Positions 24,501 to 36,600 of a DNA stretch of 64,000 nucleotides are shown piece by piece. The notes under the pieces are model-generated. The model was given only the letters and a program-made list of their open reading frames with translations. It made no database searches and was not told where the DNA came from. Numbering within the stretch: the first letter of the stretch is position 1; each line of letters begins with the position of its first letter. The translations under genes were made by a program, and so were the position numbers. Source of the stretch: Trichoplax adhaerens (taxonomy: Eukaryota > Placozoa > Uniplacotomia > Trichoplacea > Trichoplacidae); assembly GCF_000150275.1 (NCBI RefSeq), contig NW_002060972.1, positions 314,500 through 378,499 of the forward strand, in the 5' to 3' direction.

Positions 24501-27500
24501 TATTTCTGGTATATTTATTTATGAAAGGCATACTACACACAAAACAGAATTGAGAGACAGCAAGTTAAGGAAGGCTTAGTTAACTTTGCAATGAATAGAT
24601 GGCCATTATTTTTCTCTCGATTTTACGAGGCTTTTAAATTTTCTGGACCAAGTCTACCAAAAAATGAAGTTATTATTGCTGTAAACTGGACTGGAATATA
24701 TATTGTCGATGAATACGAAAGACTTCTAGCGGAATGTTCATATCCAGAGTTAGCAAATGTTACGAGTACCATGTAAGTACGATAATAACCGCCAACTATA
24801 AATATGCTAAACTAACTATTGCTATAATTGCTGCACATAGGAGTAGTTCAAAGCATGGCAGCAGTTTCTCGTTTACGACGATAAAAGGCGACGAGTACAT
24901 GTTTACATCAACCAATGGTGAGGATATAAAGAATTTAGTTGGTGGCTTTCTTGATGGTCTACGCCAAAGATCGAAATATGTTGTAGCAATTATGGATTAT
25001 AGTAATCCAAGTAAGCTATTTATTATTGTAGAGAGTACAGTAACGTTATATTTTTTATTTTATGTTATTCTAATAATAGTTTACAATTATCATGAATCAT
25101 ATTTTAACAGCTGGCTCTTAATTTTAAAACTGTAATTATAGGCGACGGATCTTCAGTACTTAGTTTTAAGAAAGGAGACTTAATCAAGCTATCGGATCTA
25201 GTAAAAGATATTTCATCCCATGTTGGTTGGAAACACGGAAATTGTCTCCGTACTGGCCGTTCCGGTGATTTTCCTGCAGAATGTGTATATCAAATCCCTA
25301 CTCTCGTTAAACCTCCAGATGATATCGTGGTTGGTATTAATGATTTTGAACATTGTTCTGCTACAGAAATCTAGTGATCATGGGATTCTCTCAATAATAC
25401 ATTATCACTAAGGAAGCGACATTTATTTTCCTATTACTACCAATTATTTTGATCAAATTACATTACGTTTGTAAATTTAGGAAGCTCTAGCTAATTATGG
25501 ATCCCAAGTTTATCGAAAGAATTTAAATGGTGGACTGGATCCTAACAGGGTCGATGAAAGTAGCTACGATGGAAGTGAAACATATACACTGGAATCTTAC
25601 GCGCAGGAAAATTTTACACCTTACAAAAAATCTATGCAAAAAACTATATCAAGGTCAGGATTTAGGAGAAAAGAAAAAGACAGAAGTTGGATTTGCTCTC
25701 GGGTATATATAAAATTTATAGTTTTGTAATAAGCTGAAACGAATTGAAAAAAGAGTACACTTCATTTACCTGTTTTAATTATAATTATCACTATCACAGG
25801 AGCCAATAAAACATCCATTACTGAAAAATTTGATTGAACAGGATGAGTTGTGTTCTGATGCTGTTAGAATTTTCTTAGGTTAGTAAACATACCAAATCAA
25901 TTATAATTGAAAGCTTTAATGATTTTATGCTGGGTATATCGATCAGGATACCCAGTCACCCTGGAGATACAAAAACACTTTCAGTAGTCTTTTCATTTAA
26001 TGCATTTCACATTGCTAACATACACGTATATATTTTAGCTATTATGAAGTATATGGGAGACTACCCTTCTAAGAAGTCAAGACACAATACTGAACTTACA
26101 GATGCCATATTTGAGCCCGCTATTCTACAGGTCAAACTTTTTCCATGTAAAATAACCTTAATGTGGTCGCGTTAATAATTTCTAACGGCTTACGCTACCT
26201 TAATTATACTACAGAAAGTACTTTGCGATGAAGTCTATTGTCAAATTATGAAACAGTTAACTGAGAATAAGATAAGGTTAGGACGGTGCTTATGTAAAAT
26301 TATATGAATTTCGGTAAGGATTGATAATATATAATTGATGGCCATATCTTTATAATAATTGTTATGAAAACAATCTCATTAAATTTTAGTCAAAGTGAAG
26401 AAAGAGGGTGGGAACTATTTTGGCTATGTACCGGTTGCCTCTTGCCAACGTAAGATACTCCTACATTCGTATATCAGTACATATAATGGTCGTAATTGAT
26501 TACTGCAGAAAAGCTAATTTTACTACGTTTCTCATTTTGCTAAAATAACTACAGGAATTCTCTAGTGAGGGAAGTTAATACTTTTTTGGTGTCCCGTAAG
26601 GTTAACAATCCCATAGCCCAAGATTGTATATCTAGATTGAGAAAGCTCCTCAGGTACGTTGTAATAATTTCTGTTCCTCTACTAGGTTATTTATCAACTT
26701 TATTGCTGTAAAATTAAATTTTAAATCAGTCGTTATGATATCTAGCAAATTAATCAACGCGCCTTATGTTTTTGCAACATCTAGAAGTGGACCTCGTAAA
26801 TATCCGCCACATGTTGTGGAAGTACAAGCTATCCAGGTTTCTTGTGAAATCACATTGGGATATTGTTCTCAATTGTAATTCTACCTAACGCTATCAATTT
26901 TTCCGTAGCAAAAGACAATCAAGTTAATGCATAAAATTTACTTCCCTGATGAAAGCTATCACGCGTTCGATATTAGCTCATCCATAAAGGCAAGAGATTT
27001 ATGTCAGGCTATCATTGCTCGTATGCAGCTTACGTCCGGCAATGGCTTCAGCTTGTTTGTAAGAATGGCTGATAAATGTAAGATAAGCATTGCGTTTAAT
27101 TTGCATAATTTACTTATTGATTACTGAATTGTGGATTAAAATATCAGTTGTTAGCATACCAGAAGGAGATTACTTGTTTGATTTTATACGTCATGTCTCT
27201 GAATGGGTAAAGGCCAATATACGAGGGAAAGAAGGTAAGATTTCGTGAAATAAAACTTCTTTACTATATTAGCCTTACACTAAAGATTTTTATTTAACTG
27301 CTGAAGATAAAAGTCCAGGTGAACTTGCATATCAGCTGTACTTTATGAGAAAGTTATGGTCTGATGTTGTCGTTGGAGCTGATAGAAATGCAGATTTAAT
27401 ATTTCACTATCATCAGGTAGGTTGGAAGAAGTTAATCGTAATTTAATAAATTATCATTCTTTTCCAAAGTAATATCGAAACTATGACTGTGTTAGGAATT

Positions 27501-28577
27501 ACCGAAATATCTTCGAGGATATCATAAGTGCGCCAAAGAAGATGCAATCCGATTGGCAGCTTTACAATATCGTGTAAAGCATGGCGATGATAATTCTGAA
27601 CTGAACAATATTCAGTAAGAATCTTTTCGTACAGTAAATATTGTCACTAGAGACAAGGTGCACAGAATTATGAAACTCAACGAATGATTAATTTATTGAA
27701 CATATCAGGAGGTTATTACGCGACTTGGTTCCTTACGATGCTATTGGTAATTTATCAGCAGAAGAATGGGAACAAGTTAGTTTGATTATTTTAAAGCAAA
27801 ACTACGTAGTCGATTATTAGTACTGGAATTATTCATGTTGTAATAGTGACGGATTATCATGTTGTTTTAATAAATTGACTTTATTAAGAATTCTAAGTAC
27901 TATCACATTGGAAGGTGCAATATTTTAAAACTAAATGTTTATAATCTATCAGGCGATAACTGAATCTTATACTAGTGGTCGAGGAATGACTAAACATGAT
28001 GCCAAAATTGCATTTTTGCAAGAGGTTGAAAAATGGGCTACTTTTGGATCCGCCTTTTTCGATATCAAGGTAGTTTTCTATTTAATTTGTATAGAAGTTG
28101 TTACAAATAATCTGATCTACTCTTATTATTTTAGCAAACAACTGGACAAGAGCTGCCTGAAAATTTATTAATTGCAATCAACAAGGGTGGCGTATTCTTT
28201 ATAAATCCAATCAATAAGGTTGGTCATGTTAGGTTCATGAAACTTTAATAGCTCCATTTTAATTATTATAAAATTTGTCTTTACCAGAAAATCATTACAC
28301 AGTATCCATTCACCAAGATATCCAGCTGGAGTAGCGGAAATGCATACTTTCACATGACGATTGGTGATTCCGTTAATGGAATGAAGTTACTGTGTGAAAC
28401 CCATTTGGTAAATACTTGTAAACATCAGTGTCTGCATTCGTATTTGTTAATCAATCATTTATTGACATCTTACACCTTATATAAAATTTATTTTAGGGGT
28501 ATAAAATGGATGATTTGCTAACCTCTTACATATCACAGCTTATTGCCACGAAAGGTGAAAACAATTCCGGACAATAG
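12534..28577 (+). CDS. MYO7: Unconventional myosin VII heavy chain (52 coding exons)
   Basis: Complete class VII myosin, an actin-based motor that in animals works in microvilli, stereocilia, filopodia and adhesion sites and binds cargo through its tail. Joining 52 segments at splice sites gives 6,573 nt with no frame break (2,190 aa; human MYO7A is about 2,215). The domain order is motor (1 to ~740), five IQ motifs (~745-858), charged helix (~860-940), MyTH4, FERM, SH3, MyTH4, FERM. The start matches the family: MVIVAKGDHVWLD resembles human MVILQQGDHVWMD, and the first coding exon is only six codons. The end ([12 protein letters not shown] near the stop) is also typical. Coding exons 1-3 are 12534-12551, 12777-12890 and 16528-16608. 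The remaining exons are listed under the domain entries. The full SH3-containing tail favours class VII over X or XV. I cannot tell an A from a B paralogue. Confidence 0.97.
12891..16527 (+). other. Large intron 2 of the myosin VII gene
   Basis: A 3.6-kb GT-AG intron in a gene whose other introns are mostly 60-250 bp. The first half holds the decayed tandem array described separately. From about 14,430 to 16,527 I see only AT-rich sequence with no gene. Confidence 0.85.
13040..14300 (+). repeat. Intronic decayed tandem array, unit about 80-110 bp
   Basis: A unit containing CTTGACATAAGTTTACG, then TATGCAATGATAATGGAAG, then GGAAATCAACTCAATGCCGT and a GGATAAAATACAAA block repeats about twelve times. 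CTTGACATAA-type blocks lie near 13,215, 13,310, 13,412, 13,508, 13,588, 13,681, 13,785, 13,865, 13,972, 14,073, 14,163 and 14,247. A higher-order duplication of about 176 bp makes 13,412-13,587 much more similar to the block starting at 13,588 than to other copies. Confidence 0.88.
16528..20440 (+). other. Myosin VII motor domain exons (3-17)
   Basis: Nucleotide-binding motifs are intact: P-loop GESGAGKT at residues 159-166, switch [10 protein letters not shown] at 208-216, and switch II DIFGFE at 437-442. The motor should therefore be an active ATPase. Exons 4-17: 16802-16876, 17117-17301, 17411-17532, 17619-17761, 17948-18061, 18182-18250, 18361-18445, 18550-18626, 18776-18961, 19085-19158, 19239-19317, 19390-19521, 19630-19765 and 19891-20558. 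Exon 17 (668 bp) is by far the longest and carries the actin-binding and converter part plus the first IQ motifs. The intron after exon 10 has a GC donor. The end given here is the approximate domain end, not an exon end. Confidence 0.95.
18446..18549 (+). other. GC-AG intron in the myosin motor
   Basis: Exon 10 ends TCTCAG followed by gcaatt. Only this donor keeps frame into exon 11 (reading [14 protein letters not shown], as in the family). Reading on gives a TAA four codons later, and no nearby GT fits. GC-AG is the main minor form of U2-type introns. Confidence 0.85.
20428..21528 (+). other. Myosin VII IQ neck and charged helix (exons 17-21)
   Basis: Five IQ-like light-chain sites begin at about residue 745. 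[26 protein letters not shown] and [13 protein letters not shown] are visible, with weaker ones between. A strongly charged helix (about 860-940, [19 protein letters not shown] and similar) follows, typical of the single alpha-helix or coiled-coil lever extension of this class. Exons 18-21: 20669-20764, 20873-20995, 21061-21168 and 21397-21528. Exon 20 must start at 21061, after ATTCCAG, to read KRRREEIEQ. Using the nearer CAG at 21043 shifts frame and loses the charged helix. The donor of exon 21 could be 12 nt or fewer from the one chosen. I used GTG/gttcga because it keeps the alignment with human MYO7A. Confidence 0.9.
21629..23309 (+). other. Myosin VII first MyTH4 domain (exons 22-29)
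   Basis: MyTH4 signals are FSKFAATYF (about 988), a conserved FMGDLPEPK (about 1034), [16 protein letters not shown] and [19 protein letters not shown] (ending about 1213). MyTH4 domains in this class contribute to microtubule or cargo binding. Exons: 21629-21685, 21785-21844, 21973-22107, 22282-22368, 22451-22600, 22798-22863, 22959-23107 and 23192-23309. Exons 25-28 encode a linker rich in Lys, Ser and Gln that differs from human MYO7A and looks lineage-specific. Confidence 0.93.
23396..25010 (+). other. Myosin VII first FERM domain (exons 30-35)
   Basis: It starts after the MyTH4 segment with [10 protein letters not shown] and continues through [17 protein letters not shown]-like ([12 protein letters not shown]), [16 protein letters not shown] and [13 protein letters not shown], ending about residue 1588. 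All closely resemble MYO7A. Exons: 23396-23524, 23624-23797, 23894-24121, 24242-24421, 24528-24772 and 24841-25010. The exon 31/32 junction is set by homology: acceptor CACAATAG at 23893 gives [10 protein letters not shown], matching VSSLGSGSDH of human. The downstream GTTTAG acceptor does not fit. Confidence 0.93.
25142..25329 (+). other. Myosin VII SH3 domain (exon 36)
   Basis: One exon, residues about 1589-1651, reading [13 protein letters not shown], then GW and [12 protein letters not shown]. The GDFP and GW positions of the SH3 fold are kept. The classical ALYDY motif is absent, as in other class VII myosins. This SH3 separates class VII from most other MyTH4-FERM myosins. The donor may be at 25330 (used) or 3 nt earlier. 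Confidence 0.9.
25481..26653 (+). other. Myosin VII second MyTH4 domain (exons 37-42)
   Basis: Signals are [42 protein letters not shown] and [16 protein letters not shown]. Exons: 25481-25702, 25800-25878, 26039-26130, 26215-26276, 26390-26449 and 26555-26653. The first ~45 codons of exon 37 (from [13 protein letters not shown]) form a linker without close match to human. The conserved part starts at [12 protein letters not shown]. Confidence 0.92.
26785..28577 (+). other. Myosin VII second FERM domain (exons 43-52)
   Basis: Begins [18 protein letters not shown] and runs through [55 protein letters not shown] and the terminal [13 protein letters not shown]. Exons: 26785-26836, 26909-27077, 27148-27234, 27307-27416, 27496-27614, 27709-27775, 27953-28069, 28135-28218, 28288-28407 and 28497-28577 (TAG stop). 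Exon 43 starts at 26785. The earlier CTAG at 26750 would add ten residues that human lacks. In class VII this FERM folds back on the motor for autoinhibition and binds cargo adaptors. Confidence 0.94.
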
Positions 28578-29522
28578 TCGATTTACAAAGATTGGTAAAA
28601 TCGTTGTTGTGTGATCATTGCGGAAAAAAGAGTGTCGATCATTTCTAGTAGTTTCTGACGTCGCTAAATTAGTCAGATTGTTAATGAGTAATGATAATTC
28701 GATTATTAGCGGACGTTAATAGATTGGTATCCTCTAAAGCTAGAGATTTTTGCATTACTCGACTTTATTACTGTAGATAACAGAAACTGATATGAGCTTA
28801 TTTTGTAAACCGGAATAACAACCGACCACATGATGATGACACAACCGTAATATTATTCTTCTCATCTAATGTACATGCTAACTTTCCTTTATATCAGCCT
28901 TGAATGCAGCCTAAGTTAACAAAGAAAAGATTATTTAGAAGTATTGTTTTATGGCGTTACACCATGAAGGATATTAGATTTAGCCGGCAATACAAACCCA
29001 GAAAATGTAATAGTATAGTAAATCGTTTACATATATTAAATTGTCCTCTTTATATCACATATTGCTTATTCACGATGAAACTAGAATAATGACAAATACC
29101 ATCATTTTATAAATTTCGTTTCTATAGCTTTATTTTGAGTAGAAATTAAGACATATGTAACTATCCTTACAAGTTCATGATATAATACAATCTTTAGTTA
29201 CTATTCTTGTTATTAACCAGCTTATCAGCATTGCATTTGAAAGCTGGTGGACTGTTTTCGAATTCTTATAGTTTTACTGATTTAATTTCGATCGCAGTAG
29301 CAGTCTTGTATGATTTCTGACTAGACATGTTTTTATAATCCACTATCTGCGATAATATCTACATTCAAGAGTAGTTTACAAATTTATAAAAATACGGATG
29401 ACCTTCCTATGATTTGCTGTACTAGAACCGAAAAAAGAATATTGACAAAATATTGGCTATGGAATAAAACTTAGTATGATACCATTTAAAAAATGAATTG
29501 CATAGCATGATATACTTCTCTA
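28578..29522. other. Convergent intergenic gap, shared 3' UTR space
   Basis: Between the stop of the myosin (+) and the stop of the CAP-Gly gene (-). Possible poly(A) signals on + are ATTAAA at 29035-29040 and AATAAA at 29463-29468. On - there is AATAAA at 29134-29129. No gene is seen here; the 61-codon ORFs are random. Confidence 0.5.
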
Positions 29523-30661
29523 TCACCATGTTCTATTTAAACTCCGTGTAGGGCTACGAACTCGCGGTATAGAAGCAGTAGGCGTAAAACTACCTTCAAA
29601 ATTTAAATCAATTAACCGTTCTTGGCGATCGCTTTTGGCTGCCTTGGGCTTCCAAGTTTTGCTAATTACATGATTGCGGTTATATCGCCTTGAAGGAGTA
29701 AAAATCTCTTCATTCTGTCTTATATCAAATAACGACTCGCTAACATATACCGAATTTACGAAACCTGAAATTATTTTGATAAAATTAATAGGAGAATTAA
29801 ATTACATGAATTACATGGCTATCACTAATTCCTTCCAATGTGAATATACAGTATACAAACCTGTTGGTTTAGCAATTTTGTATCGAAGATAATCAGGCCT
29901 ATCATCAACTAAAATTAAGATTAACAGATAGTTCCAATAATCAGTTATACAGTTGCATATTTATTTCAAACGATAAAATACGCCAACTGCTAATATCTAA
30001 TTTCCACAATATACTATAATAAAATGGGCATCAATGTTCCTTAACAGCGTGGTTTAAGATCGTAGGCGAATTTTCAGGTTTATAAATTGAACCTACGACC
30101 GTTTTCGTATGTGAAATATTCACGGAATGTATATGTTACTGTCAATCCCCGTAAAGTATAATTTACCTTCGTATTGCATAAACAGATTTTCATCCGCAAA
30201 TGATTGCTGTATTTTATGCTTAGCAGAAGGGTTACGCAACGTGCTACAAACCAAAACACAAATTGACATAGTTAGTAACTTACAAAGGCTAAACTTCAGT
30301 TCTTAAGGCCTAAGTTACCTTGTCCTTCCAATGAATTGTTTTAATCGAATATTTTCAGGGCGTGTAAATACTCCATAACGATGTGGACAAGTAAAATATT
30401 GGCGGCCCTTAAATAATCCATTATGTCTACCGACTTTAAAATCGATATAAAAATTTGGTAGTAAGTGTTCAAAATAAGTTTACTTTAGTCACTTTCGATG
30501 ATAACAAAAGACTTACTAGGCCTATCAAGCTGAACTCCAATCCATTCTCCAATCATGCTAACTAATGGGCCAGTATACTTTATTATTCCATTAACAATCG
30601 ATCCATCAAACCATAAAAGTTCAACTCTAGCTCCTTCAATAATGCCTTCGTTGCCTTGCAT
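29523..30661 (-). CDS. Small CAP-Gly domain protein (5 exons, 208 aa)
   Basis: CAP-Gly domains bind tubulin or EB-type C-terminal EEY/F tails, so a microtubule role is likely. Exons on the minus strand, 5' to 3': 30661-30517, 30433-30319, 30243-30167, 29908-29861 and 29764-29523 (TGA). All junctions are GT-AG and keep frame (627 nt). Residues 1-90 form the domain: IVNGIIKYTGPL, GEWIGVQLDRP, then GRHNG in place of the usual GKNDG, then FKGRQYFTCPHRYGVFTRP. The remaining ~118 residues match nothing I recognise and end basic and Ser/Thr rich (RVRSPTRSLNRTW). Start: ATG at 30661 in context AACCATGC. An in-frame TAG lies just upstream at about 30,694, though a splice acceptor there (CAGTAG) could allow more 5' exons. 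I cannot place it in a named family. Confidence 0.82.
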
Positions 30662-33600
30662 GGTTTCCTTTTTAATGGTAACTACCAAAGGCTACTGAAT
30701 AATTTGTCTTGCAATTACTAACACTATTTGCTTAAATCCCAAGTATTTATTATCATTCTAGCTAATCAATTTAATTTATTGTGGCGAAGATGTGGCAAAC
30801 ATCGATCTTGAATGTATCTAAACAGAAGGTACAAGTATTAGGGATCGGTATCGAGGCTTTCGACTAAGAAAGTTAGAATTTCTTAACAGTTTTTATGTAA
30901 CATTGGTATGATAACCTATAGTATCAACAGATTATTACGTATAGCGTATATCTAGAGACAGAGTATTTGTATTATTTCATTAGTTGGCTGATCACACTTA
31001 TGGCTTCAAAATCTTAAAGTGATAATAAAATCAGAGTACGTAGATGAAGTAGTTCCTAAATTTGATTGAAAGTACGACAACAATTTCAATTCGGTTACCC
31101 ATTAGTACTGTTGTTAGTTGTGTAAAATGAAGAGTTGATGAAGAATTGGATTGCTCAGCTTAGTATTACTTTAAAGTAGAAAAGAATCAGAATAATACGG
31201 CAAATTCACTTATGATAACTTTTTAAATCTTGTTCTACTAATAAAATTTATCAATCATTATCAAAGTCAGCTTGTTCTTACTACAGTACCTATTACGGAT
31301 GATCTGTGTCTATAGTAATTAGGATAGTAATTTTGATCGTTTTATCTGTTACTAAAATCTAAAATAAATCAAGATAAGATATCAAGTAGTCATTTAATTT
31401 ACCTTCTGTGGATATTTTCAACTTTATTCGAAATGAACTAACGAAGAAATACTTTAGTCAACTGAGGATAGATTTACCATTCGCCGATTACAACCACTGT
31501 TAACGTGCAATGGTAATCAAATCAAGAATCAACCGTGACTTTAGTTAATAGGCGTATAAAGATCGTTAATGTACTTGCTATTTCTCTAATAACGCTACAA
31601 AAAGACTATAATGATGCAAAGCAATATATAAAGATTTATTCATGAGCAAATTAATGCAAATTTTGGCTGCTTCTATATAAAACAAGCGGAATGATACGTT
31701 GCAGCACAGCTAGTCTAACTGTAGGCTTTCCTTCGCCAGAGAAACTTCGATCACCATGGTAACATAATTGAACATGCGCATGATCCTTCTATTTATTTGT
31801 CTTGTAAATGACTGCTGAGCTCGAAGCAGTAAATATCATTAGCTCTATCCTGACAAATAGTCAATCTGTATATCTGTCTGCTTACCTGGTATATATCAGT
31901 CTGCCTATTTATTAATCTATCTATCTATCTGTCTACCTGGATAAGTATCAAATGTCGATAATTATGCTAATACTTTACTGTAAATTTTAATTTTTACTGT
32001 CCTACTGTACGTATCAGTAAGTTATCCTATTGAGCTTACAACTGCCGATTTACAAAGTTGATGAGCAATCAGTGTTCAAAGATTAGGTGATATTTATATG
32101 TATCCTTACTACTCAAGGTGAAACGGTATGCAGATGGTCTTATTGACTGTAAATCGTAAAACTCTTACAATGATCAATTCTTTCAAACACGAGGCTGATG
32201 AGATCTCATTCCACATTATGCAAATTGCATGAGGAACTGACACTGTTTGTGTAAGAGTTAGTTGACAGTCATTTTTGATAAAATTGTGGTTTTAGGCTAT
32301 ATAAGATTATGCATAATCAGAACGAAGTTTAAAATGAGACAGATATTGTCGTTACATTTGGAATACTATTATCAAACTAATTGAGTTTATAGATATACAT
32401 TTGTTCTGTGTGTATTCGACTAGCATGTAGTACGAAAAGGATATTGGCAGGTATTCTATAAGATAAACAATGACGTAAGGTAGAAAAAATTTAGATGATC
32501 TACATGCAACTCGCAATAATTGCTTTATGCGAGTGCATTCAGTAAGAAATTGTTATCAGAATGCTGCAATGTATGCCAGTATAAGAGGGTAACATAGAAA
32601 AGGAAAATGCAATTTGAATTTAAAAATGGAGCCATATGAAAATATTTATCACGTTATCTAGTATATATCACAATTTATTCGCTACATATGATCAATCGAC
32701 GTCTAAATTTCCTTACATTATACAGAAAGTACCTTTATAAGCGTTTATATTTCGAGATATGAAGCGTAATCAAACCGAGGACTAGAGTCAGAATAAGGCA
32801 AATATTTCTGTAGGCTACAGTAACGGACTATAGAAATAAAATTTTAAAAATCTAGTTAACTGATGCCGAAGTTCATGAATTTCAGATAAAACTGAAAGCC
32901 TTCTATACTTTTAACTAGTCATACATGATAATCCCTCTAACGTAGATTGTTTTAGTATCTTTGCCGTATATCACAAGTCATTACTAGGTAAGTTGATTCT
33001 ATACGCAATCGGAAATAACGCTATAGACATCAACAAGTTGGTCCTCAATTAGGTGAGCCCGCCAAAAGCAAATCATTACTAAAATTACTTTATATCTACG
33101 AAAAATATTCACTTGCCGCTGTTACTACCCATGAATATTTAACTATTTAGACAACCTTCTGCCTATAAAATGAATTAAAATTGATACTTTAATGTATTAC
33201 AGTATCGCAGACGACTTAAAATCAATCTTAATAAAGTTATTAATGAATTTGGAAGTGTAATAAGGTTCAAGGACTAGCCTTAGTAGTTGTATCAATCTCC
33301 CAATTTTATTAGAGAAATTATCGCGCTAAAAGCAAACTAGCTGGTAAAGATATTTATCTCATTTGCTAATGTTTAGATTAAAATCTAAACTGCCTATTTT
33401 GGCAGAATGAACATGGTACCCTGCTGTGTAATGAAGCCATAGACCCTGTTTTCAAGATGAATAACATCTTAGAGGAAGTAAGTTTGTAATAGCTCGTGCA
33501 TACGCTTATTAGAGTAAGCTAAATTCCTGAATACAGTAATAGAAGGATAGTTGATCATTTTGTTACTGCTACTCTAGTTAACAGTATGACTTAATACTCT

Positions 33601-36600
33601 CGCATATACAAGCAAGCACTAAAGTTTGCAATCTTGCAGCATTAAATTATCAATTAATTAATTGAATATTGATTGAAATTATCTTCATCATTTTGATTTT
33701 ATCGGTTTCTTTAGGTTATCTACTAAAACAAAACTCTAAGACTGAGGCTAATTGTTGATAACATAACCAGCAAACTGAAATCTAGACCATTTTAAAGGCT
33801 ATAATCTTGGACATGACGCTTAAGAACTATCAATTGGCAGTTCCCAGTCAGAAGATTAAAAGACAAGTTAGTAATCAGCCATCATAATTACTATAGGAAA
33901 TTTCTGTTGTATTTTACCTACTATGTCAATAACTAGACAAATAATAACGTGATTTCTTTTATGCTAAATTATTAAATCAGTTAAATTGTTCTGGTCCAAA
34001 TGATATAAAGAGAGAATGTTATCTACTACTGCTATTTAGATATTTTACCTAGATCATCAAAAGAATAAATAAATCAACGTGGATAGAATTGAGTAGATAT
34101 TCAATATCAATTTAATAAAAGTGATAAAATAATTGATTTATCTTTTGGAATATCCATCTATAACGTCAAATAGATGACGTTGATTTGCACTAAATTGTAT
34201 TGAATACAATATTAGCCGGACACAATTAGTGATTCTCTTTAAAAGTTTAATTCATTTCGTCTATTGATTATAGTAAGATAACGTAGATACTAGAATAAAG
34301 CAAATCAAAAGTTAATCTAGTTAATGTAGTAATAACAGATTTTTATTTATACAGTAGTATACAAGGAGTTACTGATAGACATGCCATCTGTTTCTTGTTT
34401 CATTGAGAATAATAAATACAGTAAACATGTTTATCACCATTTCGGCAGCTATATTATTCAAAACTTTTATTGCTTAAAGTGCAGAGAATTTTCTAAAATT
34501 CTTTGACAAACAAGGAATAATGATTGATTGATTTAGGCTGCATTATTGTACGGTATTATTTATTTGAATCTACTTTACCATAAAATCATTTCATGAATAG
34601 GCACGTTACTCAATGGATTTCTCGGATTTAGGCTGTTTCTTAGAAAACATTGCACTATTGATGTGTGAGGTAGCTTTACACTCAGATTCCCACTTAGCCG
34701 AGGACGATAAACGGGATTAATAGTATTATTATCCTGTCAGCAGCTATACTAGTCGTTGGGCAATTGATTAGCATCGCGGAAGCTTATTTCTTTTTAATTA
34801 TCTTCGAAATACATGGAGTCACTGATGAGATAGAGAATGAGGTCGTCAAGTTATAGTTTGGTCAAAAATATCCTTATTAATAAGTAAAAACTATATGTAT
34901 TTAAGGCTTCGTACTAATTTAAGAGAGAGGTATTGCAGTAATCTAGTTTGGATTTTGCATCAAGATAGAAAATGGGACCAGCGGTATCAATGATAGCAGG
35001 TCAGCAGCTATTTACAATGCCTTCAGAATATATAAGATCTTAGCAGGCTGATGAGTATAATATAGCATAATTCAGAAACTAGCTAATTACTAACTAGTTA
35101 GACAACAAATTTATTTAGTTCATATTTGAAGATGGTAATTTAGGAGGAGTTACATAATCATCGAGACTCTGGTATTCGTCTATTTATTACCAGTTGCCAG
35201 AGATAGCCGCTATCAACAATATATTGAACCCTAGAAGTATATATATATATATTAAAATAAAGCCATCGATTAGAGCAGACACTATGCAAAAAAATGGATG
35301 TAATTTTGTAGTTTCCTTCAAATATACGCATTGATTCTTATTTCAGTCAATCAATAATGTCCTATCTATTTCTTGAAAACGTGATTATTGATCGAGATAA
35401 TACTATTCATCCATGGTTATGGCAATCAAACGAACACAATTTACAATTTTATTAAATTAATCATATTATTAAATCGACATAATTGAGTTCTTATAAAGCA
35501 CTCTTCGCCAATACTGCACGAAAGGATAGGCTTGCAATTGTAATATATTATAATAAAATGTTAAAATATTTTTTTCCTTCGAAATTTCATTTAGCTGCAT
35601 CCAAAGCCTATACAACTTCATCATGCTATTCGATCAAGTCATTTAAATTTTTTAATTGGATAAAGATATACACTAATAAATGACTTTACAAATCTTTATT
35701 AGAATTAAATATTTTAAGTTTATGAAATAAAATTTCTTTCCTTCATTACTATATATCCGTTGTCTATCTTCTGGATATAAACAGTGGAAAGGAGTCGACA
35801 GTCAAAACTTAATGATATTTATATTTGTAGCCAGTATCAATATCTTGGAATCAAATTATTATATTAATCGTAGACTGGATAAACTTGATCAGCAAATAAG
35901 ATATTATCGTTAAATCTACTATAGAGATACTTACTTGCTTCCATGGCATAAAAAATCATGTACGTATATAAATTCATAAGTCGGTTTAGCATAAAATAGC
36001 TTTCAGTCTACATAAATAACTTTGCAATAACGATAATACAATTGGATAATGTATCTAAGAAATTTGATAAGATAATACATATTTTCTCTATCTACATATA
36101 AAAATCTCAGCAAATGAATTACTCATGTTGAATTGGGGAGGGGATGGGGTAGGAGTTTTTTAGCTAATTTTAGTAGAACACCGAGGAATCCTTTTAATAC
36201 TTAGCTACAAGAAATTTTTATAAAGTAAATCGATTGTTGCATAGTTGTTTATGTTTTGTAAATAAAGTTTATATGACTAGATGATGGAAAGTAGTCAATC
36301 ATTTACTTTAGCTCGTGAAATATCTTGAACGAGAATTTATTCAGCTTTTATCCTGTTATAGCCTTGTCAATATTAATGTTCCCACTGTAGAACTAAAAAT
36401 ACTATTTGGGCAGTGCAATTAAAGATGAGGTAATTAATGTACCTAATGCTATGCATTCACTCAATTTATACTGTAGTTAGTGCACGAGAAGGGAAAAGTA
36501 GAGAGGCTTAAATTTTGCGAATGAAGCTGATCTAACTTGTCTTTGCCAATGAATTTCTTTATCATTCTTGGATAGTAAAATCTCACTTGATAGAGTTCTA

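Noticed and set aside
26751-26784. Alternative earlier acceptor for myosin exon 43
   Set aside because: It keeps frame but adds ten residues absent from the family; the acceptor at 26784 gives a direct match.
35483-35683. Short ORFs scattered in 30.7-43.7 kb, including 37967-38212 and 41191-41406
   Set aside because: Random composition (Phe, Ile, Tyr, Lys rich), no motifs, no partner exons.
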